Assembly: GCA_947480815.1 (NCBI GenBank)
Contig: CANKEA010000088.1
Span: 1 to 5,800, forward strand
Direction of reading: 5' to 3'
Length of the DNA stretch: 5,800 nucleotides
From: Caulobacterales bacterium
Lineage (GTDB): Bacteria; Pseudomonadota; Alphaproteobacteria; Caulobacterales; Caulobacteraceae
Shown here: piece by piece, positions 1-5,371 of the stretch
How positions within the stretch are numbered: the stretch's first letter is position 1
How the letters are laid out: every line of letters begins with the position of its first letter
The notes under the pieces: model-generated
The model's input: only the letters and a program-made list of their open reading frames with translations
What the model was told of the DNA's origin: nothing
Database searches by the model: none
Made by a program: the position numbers and the translations under genes

Positions 1-2
1 CG

Positions 3-206
3 GAAAATTCCCATCTGGCGATCCGACAACGAGAGCGGAAGCAGCAGAAGTTCAAGTCCCAGGGCTCAGCCCAAAGGTTCCTCTCCGGCCACGCCGCGAT
101 CTACAACACCTTCAACACCCAGCCTCACATGCTCTCCCGTCCCGGCCTTCGCACTTTGAGGGCTGGCGCTCATGCTGATTGGGCGGCGGCTACCGCGGCG
201 GCCTGA
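3..206 (+). CDS. IS6-family transposase, C-terminal part only (gene runs off the left edge)
   Basis: An open frame enters from the left edge and ends at TGA 204-206, giving 67 codons. It begins ENSHLAIRQRERKQQKFKSQ and continues through GSAQRFLSGHAAIYNTFN to a basic, Ala-rich end. This is the C-terminal signature I know from alphaproteobacterial IS6-family DDE transposases (pattern ENSH..IR.RERK...FKS..SAQRFL..HA..YN.FN). The first Glu (codon 1 here) would be the third acid of the DDE triad, which coordinates metal during replicative transposition. Most of the protein, including the two catalytic Asp residues and the zinc-binding or HTH N-terminus, lies outside the window. Whether the element is intact therefore cannot be judged. 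No frameshift is seen in the visible part. The family call is from recognition of the motif, not a database search. Confidence 0.85.
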   Translation, partial: ENSHLAIRQRERKQQKFKSQGSAQRFLSGHAAIYNTFNTQPHMLSRPGLRTLRAGAHADWAAATAAA

Positions 207-250
207 ACTGCAGGGTGGGGTAGGGGCTTTTCGTTCTTGGTGACTTAACC
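207..250 (+). mobile_element. Probable right-end non-coding tail of the IS6-type element
   Basis: The stretch between the transposase stop and the first codons that resemble the interrupted gene has no coding signal and carries an in-frame TAA at 246-248. IS6 elements usually have only a few tens of bases between the transposase stop and the right inverted repeat. The terminus therefore probably lies here, perhaps near GGTGACTTAACC (239-250). The left end of the element is outside the window, so neither the terminal inverted repeat nor the usual 8-bp target duplication can be confirmed. The exact boundary is inference. Confidence 0.4.
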
Positions 251-404
251 TGTTAGTTCCGAGGTCACGAGCGGGTCGAACTCCTTGCTTTCGGGCTGCG
301 CCACTTCAGCCGACAAGTTCTACAATGTACAAAGCTCTAGCAATCTGACCGGCGCGTTCTCGGCCATCGCCGGATCGATCCAGAACTTGAGAATCCCAGG
401 CTGA
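249..404 (+). pseudogene. C-terminal remnant of a TadG-like (VWA-type) pilus-assembly protein
   Basis: Codons from about 249 to the TGA at 402-404 read PVSSEVTSGSNSLLSGCATS, then ADKFYNVQSSSNLTGAFSAI, then AGSIQNLRIPG. The arrangement LL..CA.....FYNV..S..L..AF..IA.SI..LR just before the stop is what I recognise from the extreme C-termini of TadE/TadG-family proteins with a VWA-like domain. These are envelope proteins tied to Flp/Tad pilus assembly. Only about 51 codons remain. There is no start codon or ribosome site, and the frame is blocked upstream by TAA 246-248, right where the insertion element ends. I read it as the 3' scrap of a gene cut by the IS6 element or by a rearrangement at it. 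The frame is the same as that of the transposase, which is probably chance. The family call rests on a short motif and is moderate. Confidence 0.5.
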
Positions 405-424
405 TCTTGAGAAAGCGGCTGGGA
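394..424 (-). terminator. Stem-loop between convergent ends; possible terminator, weak
   Basis: TCCCAG (394-399) pairs perfectly with CTGGGA (419-424). A further GCT/AGC pair (400-402 with 414-416) extends the stem across a 2-nt bulge. The structure starts 4 nt past the stop of the leftward oxygenase gene and overlaps the stop of the TadG-like remnant. On the minus strand it is followed by TTCTCAAG rather than a clean U-run, so rho-independent termination is only possible. Position is the main argument. Confidence 0.3.
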
Positions 425-428
425 TAAA

Positions 429-1379
429 TCAGAGCAGCTTTATTTCCCTTAAGCGCTCCATCAGGAACCCGTCGGCGGTGATCGATACCGGGTAGCGGTC
501 AGGGTTGTCTGGCGTGATGCAGCTGGGCAGGGTCTTAATCAGGTAGTCCGGCGCGAAGTGCATGAAGAACGGCGTCGAATAGCGCGCCACCCCGCGCCGC
601 TCCGGCGGTGGATTGACCACGCGGTGCGTTGTCGACGGCAATACATTGTTGGTCAGACGCTGCAGCATGTCGCCGATGTTGCAGACCACCGCGCCTGGCG
701 GGGCGTTGATCGGCAACCACTGGCCATCACGGTCCAGCACCTCCAGGCCAGCTTCTTCCGCACCAAGGAGCAGGGTGATGGTGTTGATGTCTTCATGCGC
801 CCCGGCCCGCACATTGGGGCCGTCGAACCGTGCTGGCGGATAGTGCAGCAGTCGTAGGATGGAATTGCCGTCCTTCACGGTCGGATCAAAGATATGCCGA
901 TCCAGCTCCAGGTATCGAGCGATGGCCTCCAGGACGCAGCCACCCAGGCTATCTAGCGCCGCATAGAGCCAGGACTCCGTGGACTTGAAAGCAGGCACTT
1001 CGGCCGGCCAGACATTGTCAGGCATGGTGGCGCGAAAGGCATGGCCGGGGGGCAGATCGCGGCCAACGTGCCAGAATTCCTTGAGGTCGGAATGTTCGGC
1101 ACCCTTGGCTGTCTCGACCCCAAAGGCAACGTAGCCCCGCTGCCCGCCGTTGCCCGCGATGTAGTCCAGCTTGGTCTGTTTTGGCAGGGCGAAGAAGTCT
1201 TTGGCGCTGCGAATCGCTGCGTCGATACGGCCCTGGTCCAGGCCATGGTCGGTGACGACGGCGAAGCCGTAGCGGGCGAAAGAGGCGCCCAGTTCGGCGG
1301 CGAAGCGCTCAAAGTCAGCCTCGTAGAGCCTGTAGGAGACCGGCAGAATTGCGGCAGAGAGGTTGGCTGTTTGGTTCAT
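429..1379 (-). CDS. Isopenicillin N synthase-like 2-oxoglutarate/Fe(II)-dependent oxygenase
   Basis: A cytosolic non-haem iron dioxygenase of 316 aa, the usual size for the PcbC-like (COG3491) family. The N-terminal DIOX_N-like half includes FARYGFAVVTDHGLD near residues 34-48 and NGGQRGY near 77-83. The jelly-roll core carries the iron triad His195-x-Asp197 (in AGAHEDINTITLLL) and His252 (in TTHRVVN), and the 2-oxoglutarate-binding Arg266-x-Ser268 (in ARYSTPFF). NIGDMLQRLTN is also typical. Such enzymes couple decarboxylation of 2-oxoglutarate to hydroxylation or oxidation of a substrate. Isopenicillin N synthase itself is the exception that does not use 2-oxoglutarate. The substrate here cannot be told, and no beta-lactam pathway genes are nearby. 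I chose the ATG at 1379 because AGGAGGA sits just upstream. A GTG at 1427 would add 16 residues lying across a dyad in the control region. The gene stands alone and is divergent from the CoA-transferase operon. Confidence 0.9.
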   Translation of the reverse strand: MNQTANLSAAILPVSYRLYEADFERFAAELGASFARYGFAVVTDHGLDQGRIDAAIRSAKDFFALPKQTKLDYIAGNGGQRGYVAFGVETAKGAEHSDLKEFWHVGRDLPPGHAFRATMPDNVWPAEVPAFKSTESWLYAALDSLGGCVLEAIARYLELDRHIFDPTVKDGNSILRLLHYPPARFDGPNVRAGAHEDINTITLLLGAEEAGLEVLDRDGQWLPINAPPGAVVCNIGDMLQRLTNNVLPSTTHRVVNPPPERRGVARYSTPFFMHFAPDYLIKTLPSCITPDNPDRYPVSITADGFLMERLREIKLL

Positions 1380-1390
1380 GGGCGCAAGTT

Positions 1391-1397
1391 TCCTCCT
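1391..1397 (-). promoter_or_regulatory. Shine-Dalgarno site that fixes the oxygenase start
   Basis: AGGAGGA on the minus strand, 11 nt before the ATG at 1379. It is a near-perfect match to the anti-Shine-Dalgarno core and lies inside any version of the gene that starts at the upstream GTG (1427), so it favours the shorter protein. Confidence 0.75.
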
Positions 1398-1405
1398 GAA
1401 TGCAG

Positions 1406-1453
1406 GTTCCGGCAACCTCGGGAACACCCCTTAGCGCTGGGGTTGTTCCGGCA
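1406..1453. repeat. Direct repeat GTTCCGGCA flanking and overlapping the dyad
   Basis: GTTCCGGCA occurs at 1406-1414 and again, exactly, at 1445-1453, an offset of 39 bp. The inverted half-site GGAAC lies between them at 1421-1425. Three GTTCC/GGAAC half-sites within 48 bp of a divergent intergenic region look like a cluster of binding sites for a dimeric regulator. This is inference from layout only. Confidence 0.4.
1421..1449. promoter_or_regulatory. Dyad in the divergent control region; candidate operator
   Basis: GGAACACCCC (1421-1430) and GGGGTTGTTCC (1439-1449) form a symmetric dyad centred at 1435. Nine of the ten outermost positions are complementary, the exception being position 7. 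It lies 41 bp upstream of the oxygenase ATG and 124 bp upstream of the CoA-transferase start. That suits an operator for either or both divergent genes, or a leader stem-loop in the oxygenase transcript. No regulator gene is in the window to pair it with. I saw no confident -35/-10 pair on either strand in 1380-1573. Confidence 0.45.
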
Positions 1454-1573
1454 GACAGACTTCAAGCGAATAGACGATCCTGGTGTCTTTGCCATCTTGA
1501 CCCGCGCGCGCTGATAGGGTCACCAGTGCCGCTAATAAGACGCGCCGTGTGGCGTCGTGATGGGGAAGCGAAC

Positions 1574-2296
1574 GTGGTCGATAAGGCGAGGGCGCGGGCC
1601 GAGGAGGCGCTGGACGGGTTGTTGTTCGACGGCATGTCGATCATGGCCGGGGGATTTGGCATCTGCGGGGTGCCCGAACACCTGATCGCGGTCATAAGAG
1701 ACTCCGGCGTGCGCAACCTGACTGTGATTTCCAACAATTGCGGTGTGGACGGTGCTGCGCTCGGGTTGCTGCTCGAGACAGGCCAGGTCGCCAAGGCCAT
1801 CAGCTCCTATGTGGGAGAGAACAAGCTGTTCGCCGAGCAATATCTCACCGGCAAGATCGAGATCGAGTTCAACCCACAAGGGACACTGGCGGAACGTATC
1901 CGCGCCGGCGGGGCGGGCATCCCGGCCTTCTACACGCGTACCGGCGTGGGCACGCCCCTGGCCAAGGGCAAGGAAGAACGCACCTTCAACGGCGAACGTT
2001 TCATCATGGAAACGGGGTTGGTGTCCGACCTTTCCCTAGTCAAGGCCTGGAAGGGCGACCACGAGGGCAACCTCGTCTATCGAAAGACGGCCCGGAACTT
2101 CAATCCGATGATGGCCACGGCGGGCAAGGCCACGGTGGCCGAGCTTGAGCACCTGGTCGAGACCGGAACCCTGGGGCCCGACAACATCCACACCCCCGGC
2201 ATCTTCGTGGACCGGGTGGTAGAAAGCCACGCCTACCCCAAGCGGATCGAGAAACTTTACACACGGCCACGGCCGGAGACGGCAGGAGCAGCCTAA
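1574..2296 (+). CDS. scoA: 3-oxoacid (succinyl-CoA:3-ketoacid) CoA-transferase, subunit A
   Basis: The alpha subunit of a class I CoA-transferase, 240 aa from GTG 1574, the normal size for ScoA/PcaI/AtoD. It carries the family signature DGMSIMAGGFGICGVPE (about residues 19-35) and the characteristic blocks VISNNCGVDG (51-60), SSYVGENKLF (77-86), EFNPQGTLAERIRAGGAGIP (98-117) and YRKTARNFNP. With subunit B it transfers CoA from succinyl-CoA to a 3-oxoacid, typically acetoacetate, feeding ketone-body or polyhydroxybutyrate breakdown. PcaI of the 3-oxoadipate pathway is very similar and cannot be excluded, but no other pca gene is near. GTG is preferred because GGGGAAG (1562-1568) lies 5 nt before it and the protein then begins at the family's usual VDKA. 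The frame stays open upstream to 1400, but that region holds the divergent control elements. The gene overlaps the next one by one base (TAATG). Confidence 0.9.
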   Translation: MVDKARARAEEALDGLLFDGMSIMAGGFGICGVPEHLIAVIRDSGVRNLTVISNNCGVDGAALGLLLETGQVAKAISSYVGENKLFAEQYLTGKIEIEFNPQGTLAERIRAGGAGIPAFYTRTGVGTPLAKGKEERTFNGERFIMETGLVSDLSLVKAWKGDHEGNLVYRKTARNFNPMMATAGKATVAELEHLVETGTLGPDNIHTPGIFVDRVVESHAYPKRIEKLYTRPRPETAGAA

Positions 2297-2940
2297 TGGC
2301 CTGGACCCGCGAAGACATGGCGATGCGCGCCGCCAAGGAGCTGAAAGACGGCTTCTATGTGAACCTAGGCATCGGCATCCCGACCATGGTGGCCAACTAT
2401 ATTCCCGAGGGCGTCAACCTCATCCTGCAGAGCGAAAACGGCATGCTGGGGACCGGTCCCTTCCCCTATGAAGGTGAGGCCGATCCGGATGTGATCAACG
2501 CCGGCAAACAGACCGTCACCGAACTGCCCGAGACCTCCTACTGCAGCAGCGCCGACAGCTTCGGCATGATCCGGGGCGGCCATATCAACATGGCGATCCT
2601 GGGTGCCATGCAGGTGGCGGCCAACGGCGATTTGGCCAACTGGATGGTGCCCGGAAAGATGGTCAAGGGGCCCGGCGGGGCTATGGACCTGGTAGCCGGC
2701 GTGCGTCGCGTGGTGGTCGTCATGGAGCACTGCGAAAAGACCGGTGCATCTAAGCTGGTCACCGAGTGCTCCCTGCCGCTCACCGGTGCCAATGTGGTCG
2801 ACATGGTGATCACGGAGCTGGGGGTGTTCGACCTCGCGCGCGGTACCCATGCCCCCGCCCTCCTCGAATTGGCCCCCGGCGTTACCGTCGAAGAGATCAC
2901 GGCAAAGACGCAATTCGCGTTCACCGTGGCCCTCACCTAG
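2296..2940 (+). CDS. scoB: 3-oxoacid (succinyl-CoA:3-ketoacid) CoA-transferase, subunit B
   Basis: The beta subunit of the same enzyme, 214 aa, full length for the family. The catalytic glutamate that forms the enzyme-CoA thioester is Glu47 in LQSENGMLGTGP, the SENG motif of the COA_TRANSF_2 signature. NLGIGIPTMVANYIPEGV (about 23-40) and GGHINMAILGAMQV are the usual flanking blocks. KGPGGAMDLVAG and the closing TVEEITAKTQF are also standard. The start ATG (2296-2298) overlaps the TAA of subunit A by one base, and AGGAG (2284-2288) is embedded in the end of that gene. The two subunits should therefore be translationally coupled at a 1:1 ratio, as their obligate complex requires. The cytosolic substrate is most likely acetoacetate. 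3-Oxoadipate (PcaJ) is the alternative, since substrate range is not readable from sequence alone. Confidence 0.92.
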   Translation: MAWTREDMAMRAAKELKDGFYVNLGIGIPTMVANYIPEGVNLILQSENGMLGTGPFPYEGEADPDVINAGKQTVTELPETSYCSSADSFGMIRGGHINMAILGAMQVAANGDLANWMVPGKMVKGPGGAMDLVAGVRRVVVVMEHCEKTGASKLVTECSLPLTGANVVDMVITELGVFDLARGTHAPALLELAPGVTVEEITAKTQFAFTVALT

Positions 2941-2943
2941 GAG
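2939..2943 (+). promoter_or_regulatory. Shine-Dalgarno of msrA built on the scoB stop codon
   Basis: AGGAG at 2939-2943 includes the last two bases of the scoB TAG stop (2938-2940) and sits 5 nt before the msrA ATG. A ribosome terminating on scoB would lie directly on the initiation site for msrA, which favours coupled translation and supports the 2949 start. Confidence 0.65.
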
Positions 2944-2948
2944 CGAAC

Positions 2949-3569
2949 ATGCGCCGTCTTTTCCTGACCCTGTGTCTGGCCTTGGGTCTGGGTCTGCCAG
3001 GATTAGCGCTGGCGCAGGCAGCCAAGCCGGCCCCCAAGCCGCCATCGAATAGCGAACAGGCGATCTTCGCCGGCGGCTGCTTCTGGTGCATGGAACACGA
3101 CATGAAAGCCATTGTCGGCGTGACCGCTGTGATGAGCGGTTATACCGGCGGCACTCTGCTCAACCCCCGCTACGAAGACGTGGTGAGGGAAACCACCGGC
3201 CACTATGAGTCGGTTCGGGTCACATTTGATCCCAGCAAGATCAGCTATGCTCAGTTGCTTGATCGCTACTGGCCCCTGGTCGACCCGACCGATGATGGCG
3301 GGCAGTTCTGCGACCGCGGTCCATCCTATCGGCCTGCCGTTTTTGTCACCCCGGCCCAACGCCCCATCGCCGAAGCGTCTCGCGCGAAATGGGCCGCCAA
3401 GCTGAAGTCTGGCATGATGAAAACACAAATCGTCAACGCCAGCCGCTTCTTTGACGCGGAGGCGTACCACCGCAATTTCTCCGAGACGAACAGCCTGCGT
3501 TACAACGGCTATCGCCAGGGTTGTGGCCGGGATGCGCGTCTAGTGCGGGTTTGGGGCCGCAACCACTAA
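2949..3569 (+). CDS. msrA: Peptide methionine sulfoxide reductase MsrA, exported form
   Basis: Reduces the S-diastereomer of methionine sulfoxide in proteins. The protein is 206 aa. A Sec-type signal peptide comes first: MRR, a hydrophobic run to about residue 20, and probable cleavage after ALA (22). This points to a periplasmic enzyme, unlike the commoner cytosolic form. A short Ala/Lys/Pro linker follows, then the MsrA core. GGCFWCMEH has catalytic Cys44 and conserved Glu49. GYTGG (64-68), DPTDDGGQFCDRGPSYRP (112-129), EAYHRNF (171-177) and the C-terminal Cys192 in QGCGRD, a likely resolving cysteine, complete it. The motif set is intact. The electron donor for a periplasmic MsrA is not encoded nearby, and there is no msrB beside it. 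Only 8 nt separate it from scoB, so it is probably the third gene of that operon. Its stop is 9 nt from that of the convergent glycosyltransferase gene. Confidence 0.92.
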   Translation: MRRLFLTLCLALGLGLPGLALAQAAKPAPKPPSNSEQAIFAGGCFWCMEHDMKAIVGVTAVMSGYTGGTLLNPRYEDVVRETTGHYESVRVTFDPSKISYAQLLDRYWPLVDPTDDGGQFCDRGPSYRPAVFVTPAQRPIAEASRAKWAAKLKSGMMKTQIVNASRFFDAEAYHRNFSETNSLRYNGYRQGCGRDARLVRVWGRNH

Positions 3570-3578
3570 GGCCTCTGC

Positions 3579-5228
3579 CTAGGGTTTTCCGTTCGGGGCG
3601 ATGCGCCGGCCGCCGCGGGTAAATCCGTACTGAATGCCGGTGGCCGGGTTGCGCGGCGCGCGGGCGTAGGTCTCGCCGATAAAGAGGCCCATCCGGCGAT
3701 TGTGCTGATGATCCAGCCGCACCCTGGATAATTGCCGACCCGTCACGACCATGAAATCCAAGGCCATTTCCTCAGCGAACTGACCCTCATAGCTGGCTGC
3801 CAACACGCGCTGGCCCTCGCCGAGGGTCAGCGGGTTTTCTGTCTCGGCCTGGCTGTTGGGCTGTACGCCGCGCACCCACATGGTCAGGGGTGGGGCACCC
3901 AGATGGCCGAAATAGCTGCGCCCGTAATAGGCCGCGGCGTTGAACAGAAAGCGGTCATCGACCGTCACGGCCGACAGGTGCCCACCGACCTGCTCTTCAC
4001 GGGATCGCTCGACGAGACTCTGTACGGTCTCGGCCCAGCCTCGGCTGCGCTTGAGGCTGTTGGAGGCACCCAGCCGGTCGGCGATATCGGGTCTCACCAC
4101 ACAGACCAGGAACAACAGGGCAATCGCGCCTTGGGTACTCAGCACGGCCATAACCCAGATTGTCTTGCGCCAGTGTATCAGCCAGGCCGCTAGCAGCAGG
4201 GCCAGGGTCGGATAGGCTGCGCCGGCCCAGTTGGCATTGGCGCGCGAAAGCAAGGCCTGCAGAGAGACGATTAGCAGCGGCGGCGCTGCCCAGCACAGCA
4301 GCAATCGGTCTGCGGCCTGCAGTCGACCACGGAACAGGACGAGCCCAGCGACCAGCAACAGGGCGGGTGGGGGACCGAACACGCCGAGCTGACCCAGCAG
4401 GAATTCGCCCAGTTCGTCCGGGTTGAACATCCGTCCCCGGGTCCAGTTGGCGTTGGAGGCCAGGTGGGTGACGGTGGCGAAATGGTGGTCGGCATTCCAG
4501 GCCAGATTGGGGGCTAGTAACAGCGCGAAGGTGCCGAGGAAGGCCGCTGCTACAGCGGGGCTCCAGGCGCGTCGCGCCGCCTTGTCGATCAGCAGATGAG
4601 CGGCGATGCCGATCAAGGCATAGACGGCGGCATATTTGGCCAGGGCCGCCGCGCCGACGGCCGCGCCCATCAGAGCGGCGATACCGACGGAACGCGGTTC
4701 TGCCTGTGTCGGCAGGGATACATAGGCCAGGAGGGCCGCCGACAGCAGGGCCAGCAGCGGCGCGTCGGTGCTGATGACCATGCTAGACAGCTGTACGCCG
4801 GGGATCAGGGTGTACAGGGCGCAGGCCAGCAGGCCGACGGCGGGCGAATAGAGCCGGCGGCCAGTGAAGAACAGGAATAGACCAGTGGCGGCATGCATGA
4901 ACGGCCCGCTCAGCCGCACCCAAGGTTCGGTATCGCCGCCAACGGCGGTGGTGGCGGCAATGAGCCAGGCGATCAGCGGCGGCTTGGAAAAATAGCCAAG
5001 GTCCAGATGCCGCGACCAAAGCCAGTACTGCGCCTCGTCAGGGTGCAGTTCGAGCGGGGTCACGAACAGGATGATCAGTCGCAGCACGCAGGCCGCCACC
5101 GTCATCGAAAGCGCGAGCTTCAGGTGCGAATCCGGTGCCGATTGCTGCAACGCCACATCGCGGTACGCCTGTTTTGCGGTTTTCGTCGAATTCAGCGCCG
5201 TACTGCCCCTAATTGCCGATTTTTCCAT
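3579..5228 (-). CDS. ArnT/GT39-like membrane glycosyltransferase (PMT_2 family)
   Basis: An integral inner-membrane GT-C glycosyltransferase of 549 aa from ATG 5228. A polar N-terminus of about 38 residues precedes the first membrane span (about 39-57). The first large loop follows with HPDEAQYWLWSRHLDLGYFS (about 62-81). The acidic DE pair (64-65) is the expected catalytic site, and KPPLIAWL matches the usual HPPL block. About ten to twelve hydrophobic spans follow, including STDAPLLALL and ANWAGAAYPTLALLLAAWL, blocks familiar in the COG1807 family. A soluble C-terminal domain starts near 380. Such enzymes move a sugar from a polyprenyl-phosphate donor to lipid A, protein or another envelope acceptor on the periplasmic side. 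Donor and acceptor here are unknown. An in-frame TTG at 5237 would add three residues, and neither start has a good Shine-Dalgarno. No partner glycosyltransferase or polyprenyl-phosphate-sugar synthase is visible. Confidence 0.87.
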   Translation of the reverse strand: MEKSAIRGSTALNSTKTAKQAYRDVALQQSAPDSHLKLALSMTVAACVLRLIILFVTPLELHPDEAQYWLWSRHLDLGYFSKPPLIAWLIAATTAVGGDTEPWVRLSGPFMHAATGLFLFFTGRRLYSPAVGLLACALYTLIPGVQLSSMVISTDAPLLALLSAALLAYVSLPTQAEPRSVGIAALMGAAVGAAALAKYAAVYALIGIAAHLLIDKAARRAWSPAVAAAFLGTFALLLAPNLAWNADHHFATVTHLASNANWTRGRMFNPDELGEFLLGQLGVFGPPPALLLVAGLVLFRGRLQAADRLLLCWAAPPLLIVSLQALLSRANANWAGAAYPTLALLLAAWLIHWRKTIWVMAVLSTQGAIALLFLVCVVRPDIADRLGASNSLKRSRGWAETVQSLVERSREEQVGGHLSAVTVDDRFLFNAAAYYGRSYFGHLGAPPLTMWVRGVQPNSQAETENPLTLGEGQRVLAASYEGQFAEEMALDFMVVTGRQLSRVRLDHQHNRRMGLFIGETYARAPRNPATGIQYGFTRGGRRIAPNGKP

Positions 5229-5257
5229 CGAATCCAATGCGCAACGGCATCATCAGG

Positions 5258-5273
5258 CTAGCGCCCTAGCGCC
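5258..5273. repeat. Perfect tandem duplication of CTAGCGCC
   Basis: CTAGCGCC occurs twice head to tail (5258-5265 and 5266-5273), about 30 bp upstream of the glycosyltransferase ATG on its coding side. It may be part of the leader or promoter of that gene, or simple slippage. No function can be assigned. Confidence 0.4.
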
Positions 5274-5330
5274 AGAAATGATCAAAATTAGCGCAGTTCA
5301 ATAACTAAGCGTTCATTTTAGACGACGGCG

Positions 5331-5356
5331 TTGCGGAATCGTCACCAAACTATGAA
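5331..5356 (+). promoter_or_regulatory. Weak candidate promoter for the TonB-dependent receptor gene
   Basis: TTGCGGA (5331-5337) and ACTATGAA (5349-5356) are 11 bp apart. The layout resembles the housekeeping promoters described for Caulobacter (TTGACGS, 10-14 bp, GCTANAWC), with several mismatches. By Escherichia coli rules the spacing between TTGCGG and TATGAA (14 bp) would be too short. It lies about 75 bp upstream of the ATG. This is a guess supported only by partial motif match and position. Confidence 0.22.
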
Positions 5357-5371
5357 ACTCTAGCCTTAGAT

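Noticed and set aside
240..268. GTGAC/GTCAC inverted repeat as a regulatory site
   Set aside because: It has only five pairs with a long loop and straddles the inferred insertion junction, so it is more likely chance.
1380..1427. N-terminal extension of the oxygenase from a GTG at 1427
   Set aside because: The strong AGGAGGA site just upstream of ATG 1379 would lie inside the coding sequence, and the extra 16 residues are not like the family's N-terminus.
1041..1514. Long rightward open frame opposite the oxygenase
   Set aside because: It is antisense to a gene with intact catalytic motifs, its translation resembles no known protein, and such frames are expected in GC-rich DNA.
1497..1520. 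TTGACC with TAGGGT as a promoter for scoA
   Set aside because: The spacing is only 12 bp and the -10 match is poor. The nearby GCTAATAA (1531-1538) has no -35 partner at a proper distance.
1400..1573. Extension of the CoA-transferase subunit A frame back to 1400
   Set aside because: The extra 58 residues show no family similarity and cover the divergent control region. GTG 1574 has a ribosome site and gives the normal family length.
2949..2975. MsrA as a lipoprotein through the Cys at residue 9
   Set aside because: The residues before it (LTL) do not fit a lipobox, which needs Gly/Ala/Ser just before the Cys, and the Cys is in the middle of the hydrophobic run. The ALA cleavage site fits better.
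2365..3045. Long leftward open frame (226 codons) opposite scoB
   Set aside because: It has a His/Gly/Asp-rich, low-complexity composition typical of the antisense of a GC-rich gene. No domain is recognisable.
3570..3582. AGGC/GCCT mini-hairpin followed by TTTT as a terminator between msrA and the glycosyltransferase
   Set aside because: It has only four base pairs and no adjoining U-run, too weak to call.
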